A stretch of 64,000 nt of DNA from Euclidia mi. Taxonomy: Eukaryota; Arthropoda; Insecta; Lepidoptera; Erebidae. The position numbers and the translations under genes were made by a program. The notes beneath the pieces are model-generated. The model was not told where the DNA came from. It was given only the letters and a program-made list of their open reading frames with translations, and searched no databases. Of the stretch, positions 1 through 12,400 are shown piece by piece (within the stretch, counting starts at the first letter, position 1; each line of letters opens with the position of its first letter). The DNA is taken from the NCBI GenBank assembly GCA_944739405.2, contig OX123190.2:83395086-83459085 (forward strand), in the 5' to 3' direction.

Positions 1-660
1 TGTATTTAGATTCGCCATCCCTTAAAACATCGGAGACGATAACCATATTGATTCGGAGACGATAACCATATTGATTTTTTTAAACTTTCTCATCCGCCAT
101 CTTTGATTTCTCAACCGCCATCTTTGATCACGAAATAGATGTAAGATTTGGATTCCCCATCCCTTTAAATATCGGCGACGATACCCATATCGACTTTAAA
201 AAAAAACCCGTCCGCCATCTTTGATTTCCTATCCGCCATCTTTGATCACGAAATAGATGTTGTATTTGGATTCACCATCCCTTAAATCATCAGAGACGAT
301 ACCCATATTGATTTTTTAAATTTATCCTATCCGCCATTTTTGATATCCCATCCGCCATCTTGAATCACGAAATAGATGTTGTATTTGGATTCCCAATCCC
401 TTTAAACATCGGAGACGATACCAATATCGATTTTCTAAAATTTTCCCATCCGCCATCTTTGATTGCCCATCCGCCATCTTTGATCACGAAATAGATGTTG
501 TATTTCGATTCTCCACCCCTTAAAATATCGAAGGCGATACCCATATTGATATTTAAAATTTTCTCATCCGCCATCTTTGATTTCCCTTCCGCCATCTTGG
601 ATCACTAAATAAATTTCATATTATTAATCAGCGTCCCGAAAATCTCGAAAACGATACCCA
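1..660. repeat. Minisatellite, about 118-bp unit, 5-6 copies
   Basis: The motif ATCACGAAATAGATGT recurs at 127, 245, 364 and 483, and degenerately at 601, a steady period of 118-119 bp. A partial copy occupies 1-126, where a 24-bp internal stretch is itself duplicated (about 31-77). Each unit also holds two copies of CCGCCATCTTTGAT. The array decays after 600 and continues off the left edge of the window. Confidence 0.85.
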
Positions 661-734
661 TATAGATTGTATCCTATTCGTTTAGCCTTTTTTTGCCTTT
701 GACCCAACCCTCCCCCTTCTCGTTTGACCATTTT

Positions 735-1062
735 ATTATTTTTGTCTGGCCCCTAAAAGTTGTGGCGTAATTTTATATAGCCTATAGCCTTTCGGAATAA
801 TTGGGCTATCATAGGCAATAACAATTTTTAAAATCCGACTGCTAGTTCCTGAGATTAGCCGACATTATGTTTTAGCCTTTTTAGCCTTTTGCCCGGCCCC
901 AAAGGGTCGAAGCGTTATGTTATATAGCCTATAGCCTTTCGGAATAACTGGGCTATCATATACAAAAAGATTTTTTCAGATCCGACCGGTAGTTCTTGAG
1001 ATTAGCGCGTTCAAACAAACAAACAAACAAACTCTTCCGCTTTATTATATTAGTATAGACAA
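735..1062 (+). repeat. Dispersed repeat tail, two partial tandem copies
   Basis: Both halves carry TATAGCCTATAGCCTTTCGG followed by a GGGCTATCATA block. The second ends in GAGATTAGCGCGTTC, a CAAA-rich run and TTATATTAGTATAGA. The same tail occurs at 54200-54440. It looks like the 3' end of a non-LTR or related dispersed element; the class cannot be fixed from the sequence alone. Confidence 0.6.
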
Positions 1063-1093
1063 CTCCGAAATAACTAAGCAACGACGCCTCTAT

Positions 1094-1485
1094 CTACGGG
1101 TATAATGCAAGAACATCATCATCGTCCTTATCCCGGTTGCATCGAGACTTACTAGCCTTTAAGCCCGGGGGCCGCTTACTAGTCTTACCAGATAATGACA
1201 GATTTTCCACAGAGCGTCGTCTGACCTTCGCAACCTTAGCGGTATTCAATGGTTTTGACCAGCGTAAGTTTATTTGGGGTGACAACGACTGTCAAAGCTC
1301 TTCATGATAGCCGACTGCCGACCGACATGGGACCGACGGTTTAATGTGCTCTCTGAGACATGAGACAAGCGATAATTAAGATTTTAATACGCACATAACT
1401 TCGAAGTATAAATGGTGCGTGCCATGCATTCGAACCTCTGTAAGTCTGCATGGCAGTCTTGGCATCTCCAATAAGCTATTGCTGA
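1094..1485 (-). mobile_element. Degenerate tRNA-headed SINE (family A)
   Basis: This is a diverged antisense copy of the SINE at 1790-2153. It shares the blocks for CCGACGGTTTAATGTGCTCT, the ATAATTAAGA junction, the GTGCGTGCCATG head and GGCAGTCTTGGCATCTCC. No coding capacity is seen. Confidence 0.65.
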
Positions 1486-1789
1486 CTGCGGGTATTCTTC
1501 AAGATGTCCATTTAAAAACTACTACTACGAAACCACGTATATTTAGATAATCCCTTAGTCATAGAAAATACATATACAGTAAGGGTCAGCGCAGACAGAA
1601 CGGAGCGCAGCGGAGAGGATTTTATAAACGCACTTGAAAATAAACTTGCATAAAAGCTTGAACCTGACAAAAAATGCTCGCGCGTCCTCGAAGATACGTG
1701 GGAATCCGTTTATGCACTTTATTATGATAATTTTAAAGTTTATTTTAGCTGCTTAGACATTGCATTGGTTCACTAGATTCTTCTTTCTC

Positions 1790-2153
1790 TTAGCGTTATC
1801 CCAGTTTCAGTCTGGGGTCCGCTTTTCTAGTCTAACCGGATTTGGCTGAATATTAGCTTTTCCACGGAGTGACTGCCTGTCTAACCTCCGCAACCCGAAG
1901 GGATAGCCATATTCCATGGTTTAGACTAGTGTCAGTTTATTTAGAAGGTACTGACGCCCTATAACGACTGTCAAAGATCTTCATGACAACCGGGACCGAC
2001 GGCTTAACGTGCTCTCCGAGGCACGGGGCAAGCGATAATTTATAATTCAATACGCACATAGCTCCGAAAAGTCATTGGTGCGCGCCGTGGATTCGAACCT
2101 GATACCCTCTGCATGGCAGTCTGTTGGTATATCCACTCGGCTATCGCTGCCTT
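1790..2153 (-). mobile_element. tRNA-headed SINE, near full length (family A)
   Basis: Read on the minus strand, the element starts with a tRNA-like head (GCAGCGATAGCCGAGTGGAT) and a box-B-like GGTTCGAATCC near 2093. It then has a conserved body, including GAAGATCTTTGACAGTCGTT and CCATGGAATATGGCTATCCC, and ends at GGGATAACGCT. Other copies lie at 1094, 56173, 57253, 59735 and 63840. The tRNA similarity is confined to the head, so this is a retroposon and not a tRNA gene. Confidence 0.8.
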
Positions 2154-2308
2154 GGTTCACTAGATTGCGGCTGGAATATGACCATGTCTGTGTTGTCATC
2201 ATAACTTAGCAGTTCATTATAAGAAGCAATTGCTACAAGTTCACAGCGCAACACATATAGCCAGACGAACCGATAGCCGTTGGAGCAGAAAGGTTCTACC
2301 GGCTGTCA

Positions 2309-2458
2309 CGCATCGGACGTCGCAGCAGAGGTAGGCCTCCCGCATGGTGGACCAATGATGTTATTGGTACTGCAGGCAGCAGACGGAAGCTGACCGCTCA
2401 AGATCGGTCTCTGTGGGAGGCCTATGTCCAACAGTGGACATCTATCGGTCGATATAAC
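2309..2458 (+). pseudogene. C-terminal fragment of a LINE reverse transcriptase
   Basis: The plus frame from 2309 reads RGRPPAWWTND, then AGSRRKLTAQDRSLWEAYVQ and QWTSIG. This is the characteristic C-terminus of insect RTE/CR1-like LINE polyproteins. Only about 50 codons survive; there is no upstream reverse transcriptase domain, so it is a 5'-truncated copy. Confidence 0.75.
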
Positions 2459-3514
2459 GTACACAGTGTAATGCCCAACGCTTGCACTAGAGTTCACTAT
2501 ACTATAGGTACATATTGTTGAGCTCGATTAAACCAATCAGCACAGCATCTTTAAAATCGCCGAGTATGCATAATACTGAACAAGCTAAACATATAAGCAA
2601 AGAATTAAAATAAAACCACAATATGCGTTAGACAAGTTTATTTATTTGATTCACAGTCAGTGATTACAAACTACACACTATATAGATACACACTACAAGT
2701 ATACACAATGAGTGTACTAAATACTAGTCCTTGACTAGGCAGAAATGTGATGACACGAGCGAGCGACTATCGACCTAACACACGTAGTAATAAAGGCTAG
2801 GGTCGAATAAACGGTAATGTCAAAATATACTAAGACACCAAATACATATTAAATATACGAAAGAAAAAAATAAGGGAAAACCAGATTAAACTTATCTGTC
2901 ATGTCATGTGTATGACAAAAATAAGTACATAAAATATACGTAGAAGAATATAAAAAAAAAAAAGATTCCGACGAATTGGGAACCTCCTCCTTTTTTGAAG
3001 TAGGTTAAAAATATTGTTATTTGTGGTTTTTGTTCAGTGATTTAAAATATACCACATGCATGTAACTTTTTATGATAACAAAAAACATTATTTTCCAATT
3101 CTTTTTTATTTAACTTAAACATTCTCTTGGAGTTTTAGTACATTTTGACAAAACTTAGTGACTTAAATAAAAAAATAAACAAAACTATGTTTACAATATG
3201 TATACAACAATCTGGTCCCCGTAACCTAGCAACTAAGTAGAAATATTTACAGAATGATATGTACCTATTCGAACATATTTGTATTTAGTGAAAAATAGAA
3301 GTATTTTCATAAACTTAAACCTATAGAAGCTGCTTAGTATAAAAGTATTTATATGTATAGAAGTTATTTTCAATATAATGCAAAACTCTTAGTGTGAATG
3401 TACTCACTGTACGTCAAGTTAGACACTGACATTTGTACCGATCTTAAGGCTTAGGAAATAAGTATTATGATCGTACTGTAACTTCGGTCCTTAGTCATAG
3501 TAGAAATCACGATA
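2459..3514. other. AT-rich stretch, no feature recognised
   Basis: Low-complexity AT-rich DNA with short A-runs. No open frame of note and no repeat shared with the rest of the window was recognised. Confidence 0.5.
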
Positions 3515-3885
3515 TACAGGGTGTAAAAAGAACCTTAATGAAAACTGAAACTCCATATTGTACCAATCATTGTAAACAATTTTTACTTCGGCACCATACC
3601 TGGGAAATTACTGGTTCAGAAGATATTGAGGCTCAAAGTTACTATAATATTTTTTGTAATTTGGTACAAAATCGATGTAATTACCACGCCAACCTGTTCT
3701 ATGGATGTCCTATGCACCCATGGATAAGTAGATATTTCGAAAATTGCACGCGCACTGCGCCTTAAAAAAATTTGATTATACAAAAAAAAATCATTTCCCA
3801 AGTTTTATTTTTGCTTAGTATGACTTGGCATGATGTCCAAAACGAGTAGACTTCGGCTTGGTAATAGTTCCAGTGACACCCTGTA
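3515..3885 (+). mobile_element. TA-flanked MITE with CAGGGTGT termini (copy 1)
   Basis: The element begins TACAGGGTGT and ends ACACCCTGTA, with TA on each side, as expected for a Tc1/mariner-type target duplication. The internal sequence matches the copies at 53489-53899 and 62135-63351, including ACTTCGGCACCATACCTGG, CCTATGCACCCATGG and GTAGACTTCGGCTTGG. Short frames of 61-75 codons inside it are not conserved coding sequence. Confidence 0.8.
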
Positions 3886-5424
3886 TATCAGCTGATTCAT
3901 ACAGTTGGTTTTGTAAGTTTAATGGAGCAGCTGTTTTTTATAGCTATTTGGGTATTACATATTTCAGAATAAAAATTGTAATATTGAGTACAATAATTTC
4001 ACCCTAAGAGTTTTGCACTATACCTACTCAAAATAACTTCGTATAACTGTAAGAAACAATGCAAAAGGCTTGTGTGAAGTGCACACTAGGGGCACGCATT
4101 CAGTCCATTTCAGTATGGCTGATTGCAGTCAATCTGCTCAAGTGTTTTGCAACCTACCATTACCATTGATATATCAAAAACCCAAGATGCACAATCTTCA
4201 ACTAAAGTGACGTGCAAAACCGTTCACGTTGTCCAAAATTATAGTTATGGTATGATCATATTCTTAGGTAAATTCAACCTTACATACTAGTGTTAAAGTT
4301 GTATTTACGTCGAAAAATTTTGGCATTTTAACGTCTGCACCGTGTGCAAACGATACAGTATTATTGAAAAAACATGCATGTGCATGGGTTTTTCGGACGA
4401 ACTTAAGACACTGTGTATCTTGGCTTTTTTGTATATCTATGAATGTAACGGAGCGCCGGTTTCTAAGCATTTGTGCAGTGAATAAACATGAGTACATATA
4501 TTTACTTATAAATCTGTTGATCGTAGGCGGTATTATGACGTCACGATAACGGAAAAACAACTTAAATAAAAGTTAACTTAATACAAAACTATAAGTAGGT
4601 AATGCTTAGTTACAGCAAACTTCACATTGGTAATGAGGGTTTGAAAATAAGAAAAATATCAAAAAAATGCCCCACCGAATTTCTTACTAGATGGAAATCA
4701 AATTAATTTCCAAGTGGCTTGTTTTGTTACACAGAGAAATATGGCTGAAAGTTATGCAAATAAAATTGAAATTCAAAACCTCCATAGCGCCTCAGTCATC
4801 TTTACATATATAGATAAACTAGCTGACCCGGCAAACGTTGTTTTGCAAATTATTTTTTTTTTATTGAAAAATAGATGTTGGCCTATTCTCATAGATACCG
4901 GATAAGCACAAAAAATTTCATCAAAATCGGTCAAGCCGTTTCGGAGGAGTATGGGAACGAAAACTGTGACACGAGAATTTTATATATTAGATTATCTATT
5001 GACGCTTTTGAAGTGTCGTGAAAAATACATTTAACACTTTTGTTATACAAAAGAACACTCATTAATGAATTCTATGTCTATATATTATGAAGTTTGCTGT
5101 ACTAAGCAACTAAAGGCACTGAGTATGGACCATTTTTGATAAAAATGAATGCATCAGATACCATATACTACATACTACAAGAAAAAAAAACTAAACTTAT
5201 GTCAAACCAAGATTAAGTACAAATATGGTATATAAGCTATGAGATTGGCTATAAAATTAAAATACTCTACTGGTTTAGGTATAAACTTCTTTTAACCGCA
5301 CGCATTATTTAACATTAGAACGGGAAAAGGTATATATACAAGCTAACGCAATAAGTATTCTAGATAATATTAAGTTGCTCTTAATAATTAAAACTGCGAT
5401 TCAAAAGTATGATCCTTATTTAGC
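3886..5424. other. Intergenic DNA with one dispersed repeat (4800-4990)
   Basis: Mostly uninformative AT-rich sequence. At 4800-4990 lies a repeat beginning CTAGCTGACCCGGCAAACG and ending in TTTCATCAAAATCGGTCAAG, a GAACGAAAACTGTGACACG segment and ATTTTATATATTAGAT. This type of dispersed repeat is common in insect genomes; related fragments occur near 31110, 51640 and 56700. Confidence 0.5.
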
Positions 5425-5590
5425 AACTAACCCCCACCGTCCGTGTGGTGACGGATTAAGAAGACGGAATGTCACCACTCCATATCATCCCATGGGTGTC
5501 GTAAGAGCCGACAGAGGTAGAAAGCCAATTCCTCCTTTCAAAGGAGAGGCCTAATCCAGCAGTGGACTGTTAAAGGCTGATGATGAATCC
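5425..5590 (+). mobile_element. SINE fragment (family C)
   Basis: Contains GGTGACGGATTAAGAAGACG, CATATCATCCCATGGGTGTC and the terminal CCAGCAGTGGACTGTTAAAG followed by GCTGATGATG. The same blocks recur at 27415, 41165, 42835 (antisense) and 47625 (antisense). Confidence 0.75.
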
Positions 5591-6734
5591 CCAGATCGCT
5601 CGATTTGTAAGAAACTTAACATTGCGTTAGCCGAAATACATTTTTTGATAATGCTGGTGGAATTCAAATAAGTAAAAACAAATAAAAATAAATGAAACTT
5701 AAAAGTCACAGGAACGACAAACATGTCATTTCGCTTACTTAGATGCTTTATTTAGTCCAAATGATTTTATTTAAATATCCAAGTACTGAACCCTTTACGG
5801 AGTATAAAGCTTGATAGAAAGAAGTTGAACCTTTAGTATATTGTTATAACTATTTAACTAAACTTTAATACCTAATTACAATCTCATAACTTATTAAAAA
5901 CCAGTTAAAACTAAAGAAACCAAAATCGAAACAAAACTATAAATAGCTTCTAATTAATAATAATAAAATGGATGAATAGTTCAAAATGACTTTTGTACTT
6001 TACGAATATATAACTAATAAGTAACCTGTTTTAGCCAAAATATTGAAAACAAGTCATACTATTGGTGTCTCTTTTTATCAATGATAAGTAGAAAGAGACA
6101 ACATAATACGGAGACTATTCTTTCCGATTGGAACACTTCAAATATCTAATATTTGGTGAAACAGATAATGGGTATAATTTACAAAGAATGTCACTATAAT
6201 AATAACGATTTTATATTATTATCTATAACTTAAAGGTTAGTCAAATTTATATTTGTTAATAGATGAAACAAATTATAAATAAAGGTGAATTTACAAAAAT
6301 AAATGGTTAACATAAATGTTCTTTTATGCGAACAAATGAAAAAGAACTCTAATTATACTAAAAGTAAGTGCTAAATTAGTTGCGATCGTCACTGAAAGTA
6401 GTTTCTCTTCTTTCTCGATACACTGAAATATCAGAAAATTTATGTTATGATAGTATTTGATTGATGTATGAAATGTATGTCGGATTCATACCAATAAAAA
6501 TAAAAACAATATTTGTAAAAGAAACATAATTGTTTGTGTGTAAATGTTTCAAGCAAGAAGCATTTTTTGAGCGAAGCAGAAAAATTCATAGAATAGATAG
6601 TTCAAACATTATGGACAAAATGTGTAACCAGAGGCATAGAGCATAGATATTTACATAGAGGCGCATTTCTTATGGGCGCTCTGTAGACAAACTTTCTGTG
6701 ACCCAAATAGCGCATGGCGGCGTGGCAGTCGCGC
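5591..6734. other. AT-rich stretch, no feature recognised
   Basis: No coding frame, RNA gene or recognised repeat could be supported here. Confidence 0.5.
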
Positions 6735-7135
6735 TGTGATAGCTGTCTCTATGAGTGCAAGAGAGATGAACGTTTCTCCTATGTATCTTAACTACGAGAG
6801 CAAGAGAGATGGAAAACGACGCCAGCGTCGCCAACGGTGCCAACTACGAACTACACTGACGACAGTCGCCAACTCGCCACTTGGCATCGGCACACGAAAT
6901 CCTCAAGAAATGCGCTTCTATATGTAAATTTGTATTCATTGCCACAGGGCTCTATTTTAATATCACTATCATTGTTATTCTCAAATCCGCACAGATTCGT
7001 TATTTTAACTACGAGAGTGAGGAGGAAGAAAGGTGTGGTGTTCCTCCAACTAGAGGGAGGATCCTCAAACCAGGCTGCGGCAATGATCTTGCTTTGTGGA
7101 CTGTCAGTCCGACGGACGTATTTGAGAAATTCTAT
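6735..7135 (+). repeat. Dispersed repeat shared with 9060-9290
   Basis: Holds TATCTTAACTACGAGAGCAA, GCGCTTCTATATGTAAA and GAAAGGTGTGGTGTTCCTCC. The first two recur in the same orientation and the third in the opposite orientation at 9060-9290. Small frames here (63-107 codons) are not supported as genes. Confidence 0.5.
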
Positions 7136-9059
7136 ACACGCTGATTTTTTATTGGTTTAGGAAAAAAAAACCTCATGTCCGAAATAAAATCCTCTATTCA
7201 CATTCAAAATCAAAATGCACCTAGCACCTAAAACAAAAAAAAGTTATAAAGGTCAGTAACTGTTGGAAATAAGTAGTAACGCACGATTATTTCGAGTTGT
7301 GTTCTCGAGCGCCGCGCGGTCGTGACCTCGCCGCACCGTCAGCTGTTACCTACAGCGGTTGTAGGTAGTAAGTGCGGACCGATAGTTTTCTTTTTAAGAA
7401 CCCAGGATTTAACACTAGGGTTAAATCCTGTGTCATCATTACAAACCTACCACTAACGGACACAGGAGTCGAGACAACAATTTATGAATCACACAAAGTG
7501 TTGTGTCAAACATCGCTTAAACTACTACGCCAACCATGAAGTGCAGTAATAAATAATTAGAACAATAAACGTATGTAACTAAATAGTTATACCTATTCAA
7601 ACATTCTTTCGTACATTACTCGGACTTAAATCAAGAATCGTCGAAATACCAAGCTGTGGGTTCACGAAATCATAATGAACTTGTAGAAGAAACACGATAA
7701 ACTAAGAATTGTTAGTTGTTGTTTTGTTTTTCGTGTGAGTGTGTGACCAACTCTGGTGTCAGTTTTCAGACCGCCCGAAGGCCTCCGACACGGTCTAACG
7801 ATCCTTATCCTTAGACAAGAACCGGGACCGACAGCTTTACGTGCCCTCCGAAGCACGTAGAATGATTAGTAACATTATTAGACCTAGGTACCTACATTAT
7901 CTTTTGAATAACTAGACAAAAATTTTAACAATGGGAAAGTTTAGTACTTGCGTAGGTATTTCTAACGTATTTATAAGAATGTAATCAGAATAGGTATTCA
8001 ATAAGTAATAAATCAAATCATTTACCTTTGCTATCTGCTGCCTACAACACAATTAATTTACACCATTCACACATTGTCTTTTAGTTTCACTTAGGTATGT
8101 GTTTCTTTCACCTTATCACCTATCTAAACTGACCGAAGTCTAATATGAGGCGTTGTACTACAGCTGGGATTGTGTTTGGTGATGGCACTTGGGGTGAGTG
8201 AATTCCAGGTGGTCTGGTAATGAATACATGCGCCTCGCCTCTTCCATATTTTCACCAGACATGTAATACACTCGCACCATAGACGCGAACTCAACTTATG
8301 AAGCGCACGCGACGTAACACGGGTACAGTAACGGGATGGAACCTGACGTACGGACGTCCCGTTGACCTAATTTCGCGAGACTAAAGGCTGTCGGAGTGAC
8401 GAGCGACATACTGCAACCAACCCCCGCCCCCCCCCTGTCGCCCCGCGGGCGGCGGGCTCGTACCTACAGTGTGCAGTGCCATGTTTATCTGTGTGTGTCG
8501 TATGTTTAATATCTATCTGTGTACGTGTGTGGCACCATCGAACCTACACCGGCGCGCGCGATTTCTTTCATAAGAGTAGTAACTACGAACTCTCAAACCA
8601 GTAACTTATTATTTTTGTTACGATTTTTATAGCTTAGATTTCAAATCTTATTAGCTGGTTAGGTTCCATTAACCATTAGTAGTTTTCGCTCCAAAACCAA
8701 TTGAAAATCAGCGTGTATATAGTCAACTTCGTGTGCAAACTTTGCTTGCGCGATTCAGGACCCTGTTTCCGTAGAATCGTATCCGATAGATGTCGCTGTA
8801 TTGTTGTTGTTGAGACTTCGTCGTCGCTCGCTAGATGGCCTCAGTTGTATGTAGCTACCGCTACATTACCCCCTCCCAAGACCGGCAAGAATGACCTCTC
8901 GAGTCTTGGGGGGAGTGATGTAACCGACCAGCTACATAACACGTCAACACGGCGCCATCTACCCAGTGATGACGGAACTACTCCACCTAACAAAATGGGA
9001 AAAATTCAAACGATCCTGAACCGCGCAAGCAACTTTCGCAAGGCAAGCGGCATATAATA
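7136..9059. other. Intergenic DNA downstream of RacGAP, with GC-rich patches
   Basis: Contains a short antisense SINE-like fragment at about 7735-7860 (GTTTTCAGACCGCCCGAAGG, then ACCGGGACCGACAGC). Similar sequence is seen at 10925-11000. GC-rich, CpG-containing patches lie near 7290-7340 and 8280-8560, the latter with a C-run at 8423-8440. No exon could be assigned; the 118-codon plus frame at 8701 has no recognisable domain. Confidence 0.4.
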
Positions 9060-9290
9060 TACAACTTCGAAAGTATGACCGTCGGCCTGCAGGCCCCCAA
9101 GCGCGATCATCCAGCTTAGTTAGAGGCTCCTCTCTAGTTGGAGGAACACCACACCTTTCTTTCTCCACAAGAGCATCGTGTATCTTAACTACAAGAGCAA
9201 GAGAGACGGACGTTCTCTCAGTGTATCTTAACTAATACTAATAATCCGTCTGCGCTTCTATGTAAAACCGAGTTCTTTGCTAGTACACAA
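9060..9290 (-). repeat. Dispersed repeat, related to 6735-7135
   Basis: Contains GGAGGAACACCACACCTTTC (inverted relative to the 7.0-kb copy) and TATCTTAACTACAAGAGCAA (same orientation). It ends just before the RacGAP stop codon, so it may contribute to that gene's 3' untranslated region. Confidence 0.5.
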
Positions 9291-9299
9291 GCAACAAAT

Positions 9300-9434
9300 T
9301 TACCCGGTGTCAGCGGGCGAGAAGAAGAATCCCCTGGGCCGCGTCATGGTGGCGGCCAGCGGCGACGCGGGCTCGGTGGGGCACGCCCACTGCGACCAGT
9401 AGTCGCACGGGAGGCGGAGCAGTAGCTGCATCAC
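9300..9434 (-). CDS. tum: RacGAP coding exon 12 (stop codon)
   Basis: Acceptor GCATTACAG|GTGATG, stop TAA at 9302-9300, 45 codons including stop. It encodes LLLRLPCDYWSQW, which matches the LLSLPLEYWSQF block, and ends GFFFSPADTG. No polyadenylation site could be assigned with confidence downstream. Confidence 0.92.
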   Translation of the reverse strand: MMQLLLRLPCDYWSQWACPTEPASPLAATMTRPRGFFFSPADTG

Positions 9435-12400
9435 CTGTAATGCGACACAACTTATGCTCATATTGTATGTATCAACTTCTTGCGTTACTGACTGACAGAC
9501 AGACACCGCACAGCCGAAATTATTGGACGCAAGAAGTTGGAATTTGGCAAGTATGTTCATTGGGGACCGCTCAGGGATTTTCTGAAATTCCTACAAAATC
9601 TGAAAGAAGATTAAATTTGAAAAAAATATGCGGATTTCTCTTGTTATGAATAAAATGGCGCTGAACTCGAGCAGTGATCATCTTAGCGCTATTCGCATTA
9701 CGATGCAAGATCCTAGTCTTGGAGCACGGTGTCCGCTTGCCTGCTATGTCTCCTCCATTGCACGCACGGTCTTCGGCATCCCTAATGGTACACCGAATGG
9801 CACACATATCCTCCCTTAGGACGTCAAATCAACATCTCTTAGGACTACGATCTACTACTTTATGTTTGGTACACACTTCTTTCCCACGTAATAAGCCGGT
9901 TGTCGTAAGACGTCAGATGAAACAACGTATACCGTATACGAAGACGTATACGTATCCGTAGGCGGAGAATACATAAATTAGGCGACAACTCACTGTGTGC
10001 TAAATGTTACCAATGTAAAGAACTACTAAAGAACAATACTTAAAGCCTATATTTGAATGATATTCTTTTCGTTGGGTGGGAACAGTCGTGAAGTGAGCTA
10101 AGACCTGTAGTCAACAATTAACTTACGCTGAACATTTGCGTGGTGGCGTTGTACATCTCGGTGGGCTGAGACATGAGGCCGTAGCCAATGATTGTGGGCC
10201 CGAAAATCTTCGCCAAGTTATCTATGCCCATTTCACACTCCGGACTTTCGGCTACCCTGCAAGGTAAAAGTAAATTATTGAGTTATTGTCGTCTTAATTT
10301 GATAAGTTTCCTATTCAAATTTCCATTATTATTTAACAGACTCAAGTAATCTATTAGTTGTATTAAGAGTGGCATCGTTGATTTTTGTGTCTGATACTTT
10401 ACATTCCGTGTTGAATTGAATTGTGATTACGGTAATATGTATGTTTTAGAGCTTGTTATATTTTCATTTTTATGTAGCGTAAATTAATTTTACAATACTT
10501 ATAAACAATGTGCGCGGTAGAAGGCAATAGGCTCGCTCCTATTACATTGGGACCGAAACATAACTGGCGAAGTGTGGGTGTGTAATACAGCTCTGTCTAC
10601 CCCTTCGGGGATAAAGGCGTGAAGTGATGTTGTACTAACTTCTGCAGATGTAGCACGAGGAAGGCGAGCGTGTCGCGGTTGGGCTGCGGCAGCTGGCTGA
10701 CGGCCTGCACCACGGCGGCGGACGCGTCGCCAGCGTCGCTGTGTCGCGCGGCGTCCAGGAAGTCGGCCCACAGCGCGCTGGTGACGAGCGGCTCGCGCAG
10801 GCCGCGCAGGAAGTCCTTGATGCAGCCGCACAGCACGTGGATGTCCTCCTGAGCGAGGGACGGGGACCCGCACCCGCGGAGGAAACGCTCCTGCGAATAC
10901 CGTGCCGGAATATTCACTTTTGTTTTGTTGTTTACGATTGTGTGGCCGTGTCTGGGGTTAGAGTTTTCAGACCGCCATTCCACCGAAATGGTCTAACAAT
11001 TAAGTCCTCAGACATTTAACCAAACAAAATATCTCTTTAATTTTTTAATCTCATCTTAGGGCGTTATCATACTAGCGGTTTGGGAGCGAATGCGTCGCTC
11101 GCACGCCGCGGCTGCGCAGCGAGGACGTCGCGGACGCGTGGCGAATACATTACGTTTTCGTCGCGTGTTTGTAGCAAAATATCGACGTACAATACATCCA
11201 GTAACAAAATGAATTCCGACGAAGAAACACTGCTGTTAGCTTTATAACTTCGAAGACGCCGGAGACGAAAACGAAAACATCGACGAATTTGCGCGTCCGC
11301 AACGAATTCGTTGCGCATGCGCGGCGTGTTCGTTGTGAGCAGGTAAGTCTTGCATCTTGTGCCTAAACTTCATGCGGAAGCATCGCTGCGAGATCGATGT
11401 TAACCAGGGAATGTTGAAGTGTAGCTCGGAAGACGTTTTCATGGAAGGTGCAACTTCAGGAACAGTGTACTGCCTAAAGAATGTCATTCTTCACCCGCGA
11501 TCAAAATCGGTTGTACCAGTTTGTCTACTAGGGAAAATTCGGGTCAGAGGAACCGTTGCATACTTATCGAAGGCCTAGAGAAAGATGCCTCATGGAAGAT
11601 TGCTCGAACCTTGCTAAGGGATACCAAAGTTTCATCAGTACGCGCACTGAATGCAAGTGGACAAGGAAGTGTTGCTCAAGAAAGGGACAGAGTTGGGCAA
11701 CTATGAAGGAGCGGCTTGGATGCGTAGATGTCTAGAGCAACCTACCAGCGCCAAGGTTCAAGGTGCACGATTCGACGTGTCTTCACTTTGAGAGGACTGC
11801 CAAAGTACGCTGTCGGAAGAAGAGAAGACCAAGGCTCAGAAGATGTTGAACCGGTTCGCCGATATTTTCTCGACCAGTGATGCCGACATATGGAGAGTCT
11901 ACCGCCGAATAAACGACATCACGAAGTAGGACAGCTACCCACTGCCAAGGATCGATGACACATTGGATACGCTGACGAGGATGAAGTGGTTTTCTATCTT
12001 AGATCTAAAAATTGGCTACTGGCAGGTGGAAATAGATCCTCGAGACAAAAAGACGACATTCTCCACAGGCAAAGGCTTGTGGCAATTTAACGTCATGCCC
12101 TTTGGATTGTGCAACGCTTCGGCTACTTTTGAGAGACTGATGGAGCGAGTGCTTATGGGATTGATTGGAGACTGCCTGGTCTACTTGGATGATATCATCA
12201 TCGTGGGGCGCACCTTCCAGGATCACCTTCGAAACTTGGAGCAAGTGCTGTCAAAGATACGAGGAGCTAATTTGAGGCTGAGTCCGAAGAAATGCGCGTT
12301 ATTCAGACGGCAAGTGAATTTTCTAGGACATGTGGTCTCGGAGTAAGGTATTCAAACCGACCCGGATTAGGTATGGGCGTTTTCGGATTTTTACGCAAAC

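Noticed and set aside
365..595. A 76-codon minus frame
   Set aside because: It is a product of the 118-bp minisatellite.
10499..11019. Several overlapping frames of 60-128 codons on both strands
   Set aside because: They are shadows or read-through of RacGAP exon 10, whose boundaries are fixed by splice sites and family alignment.
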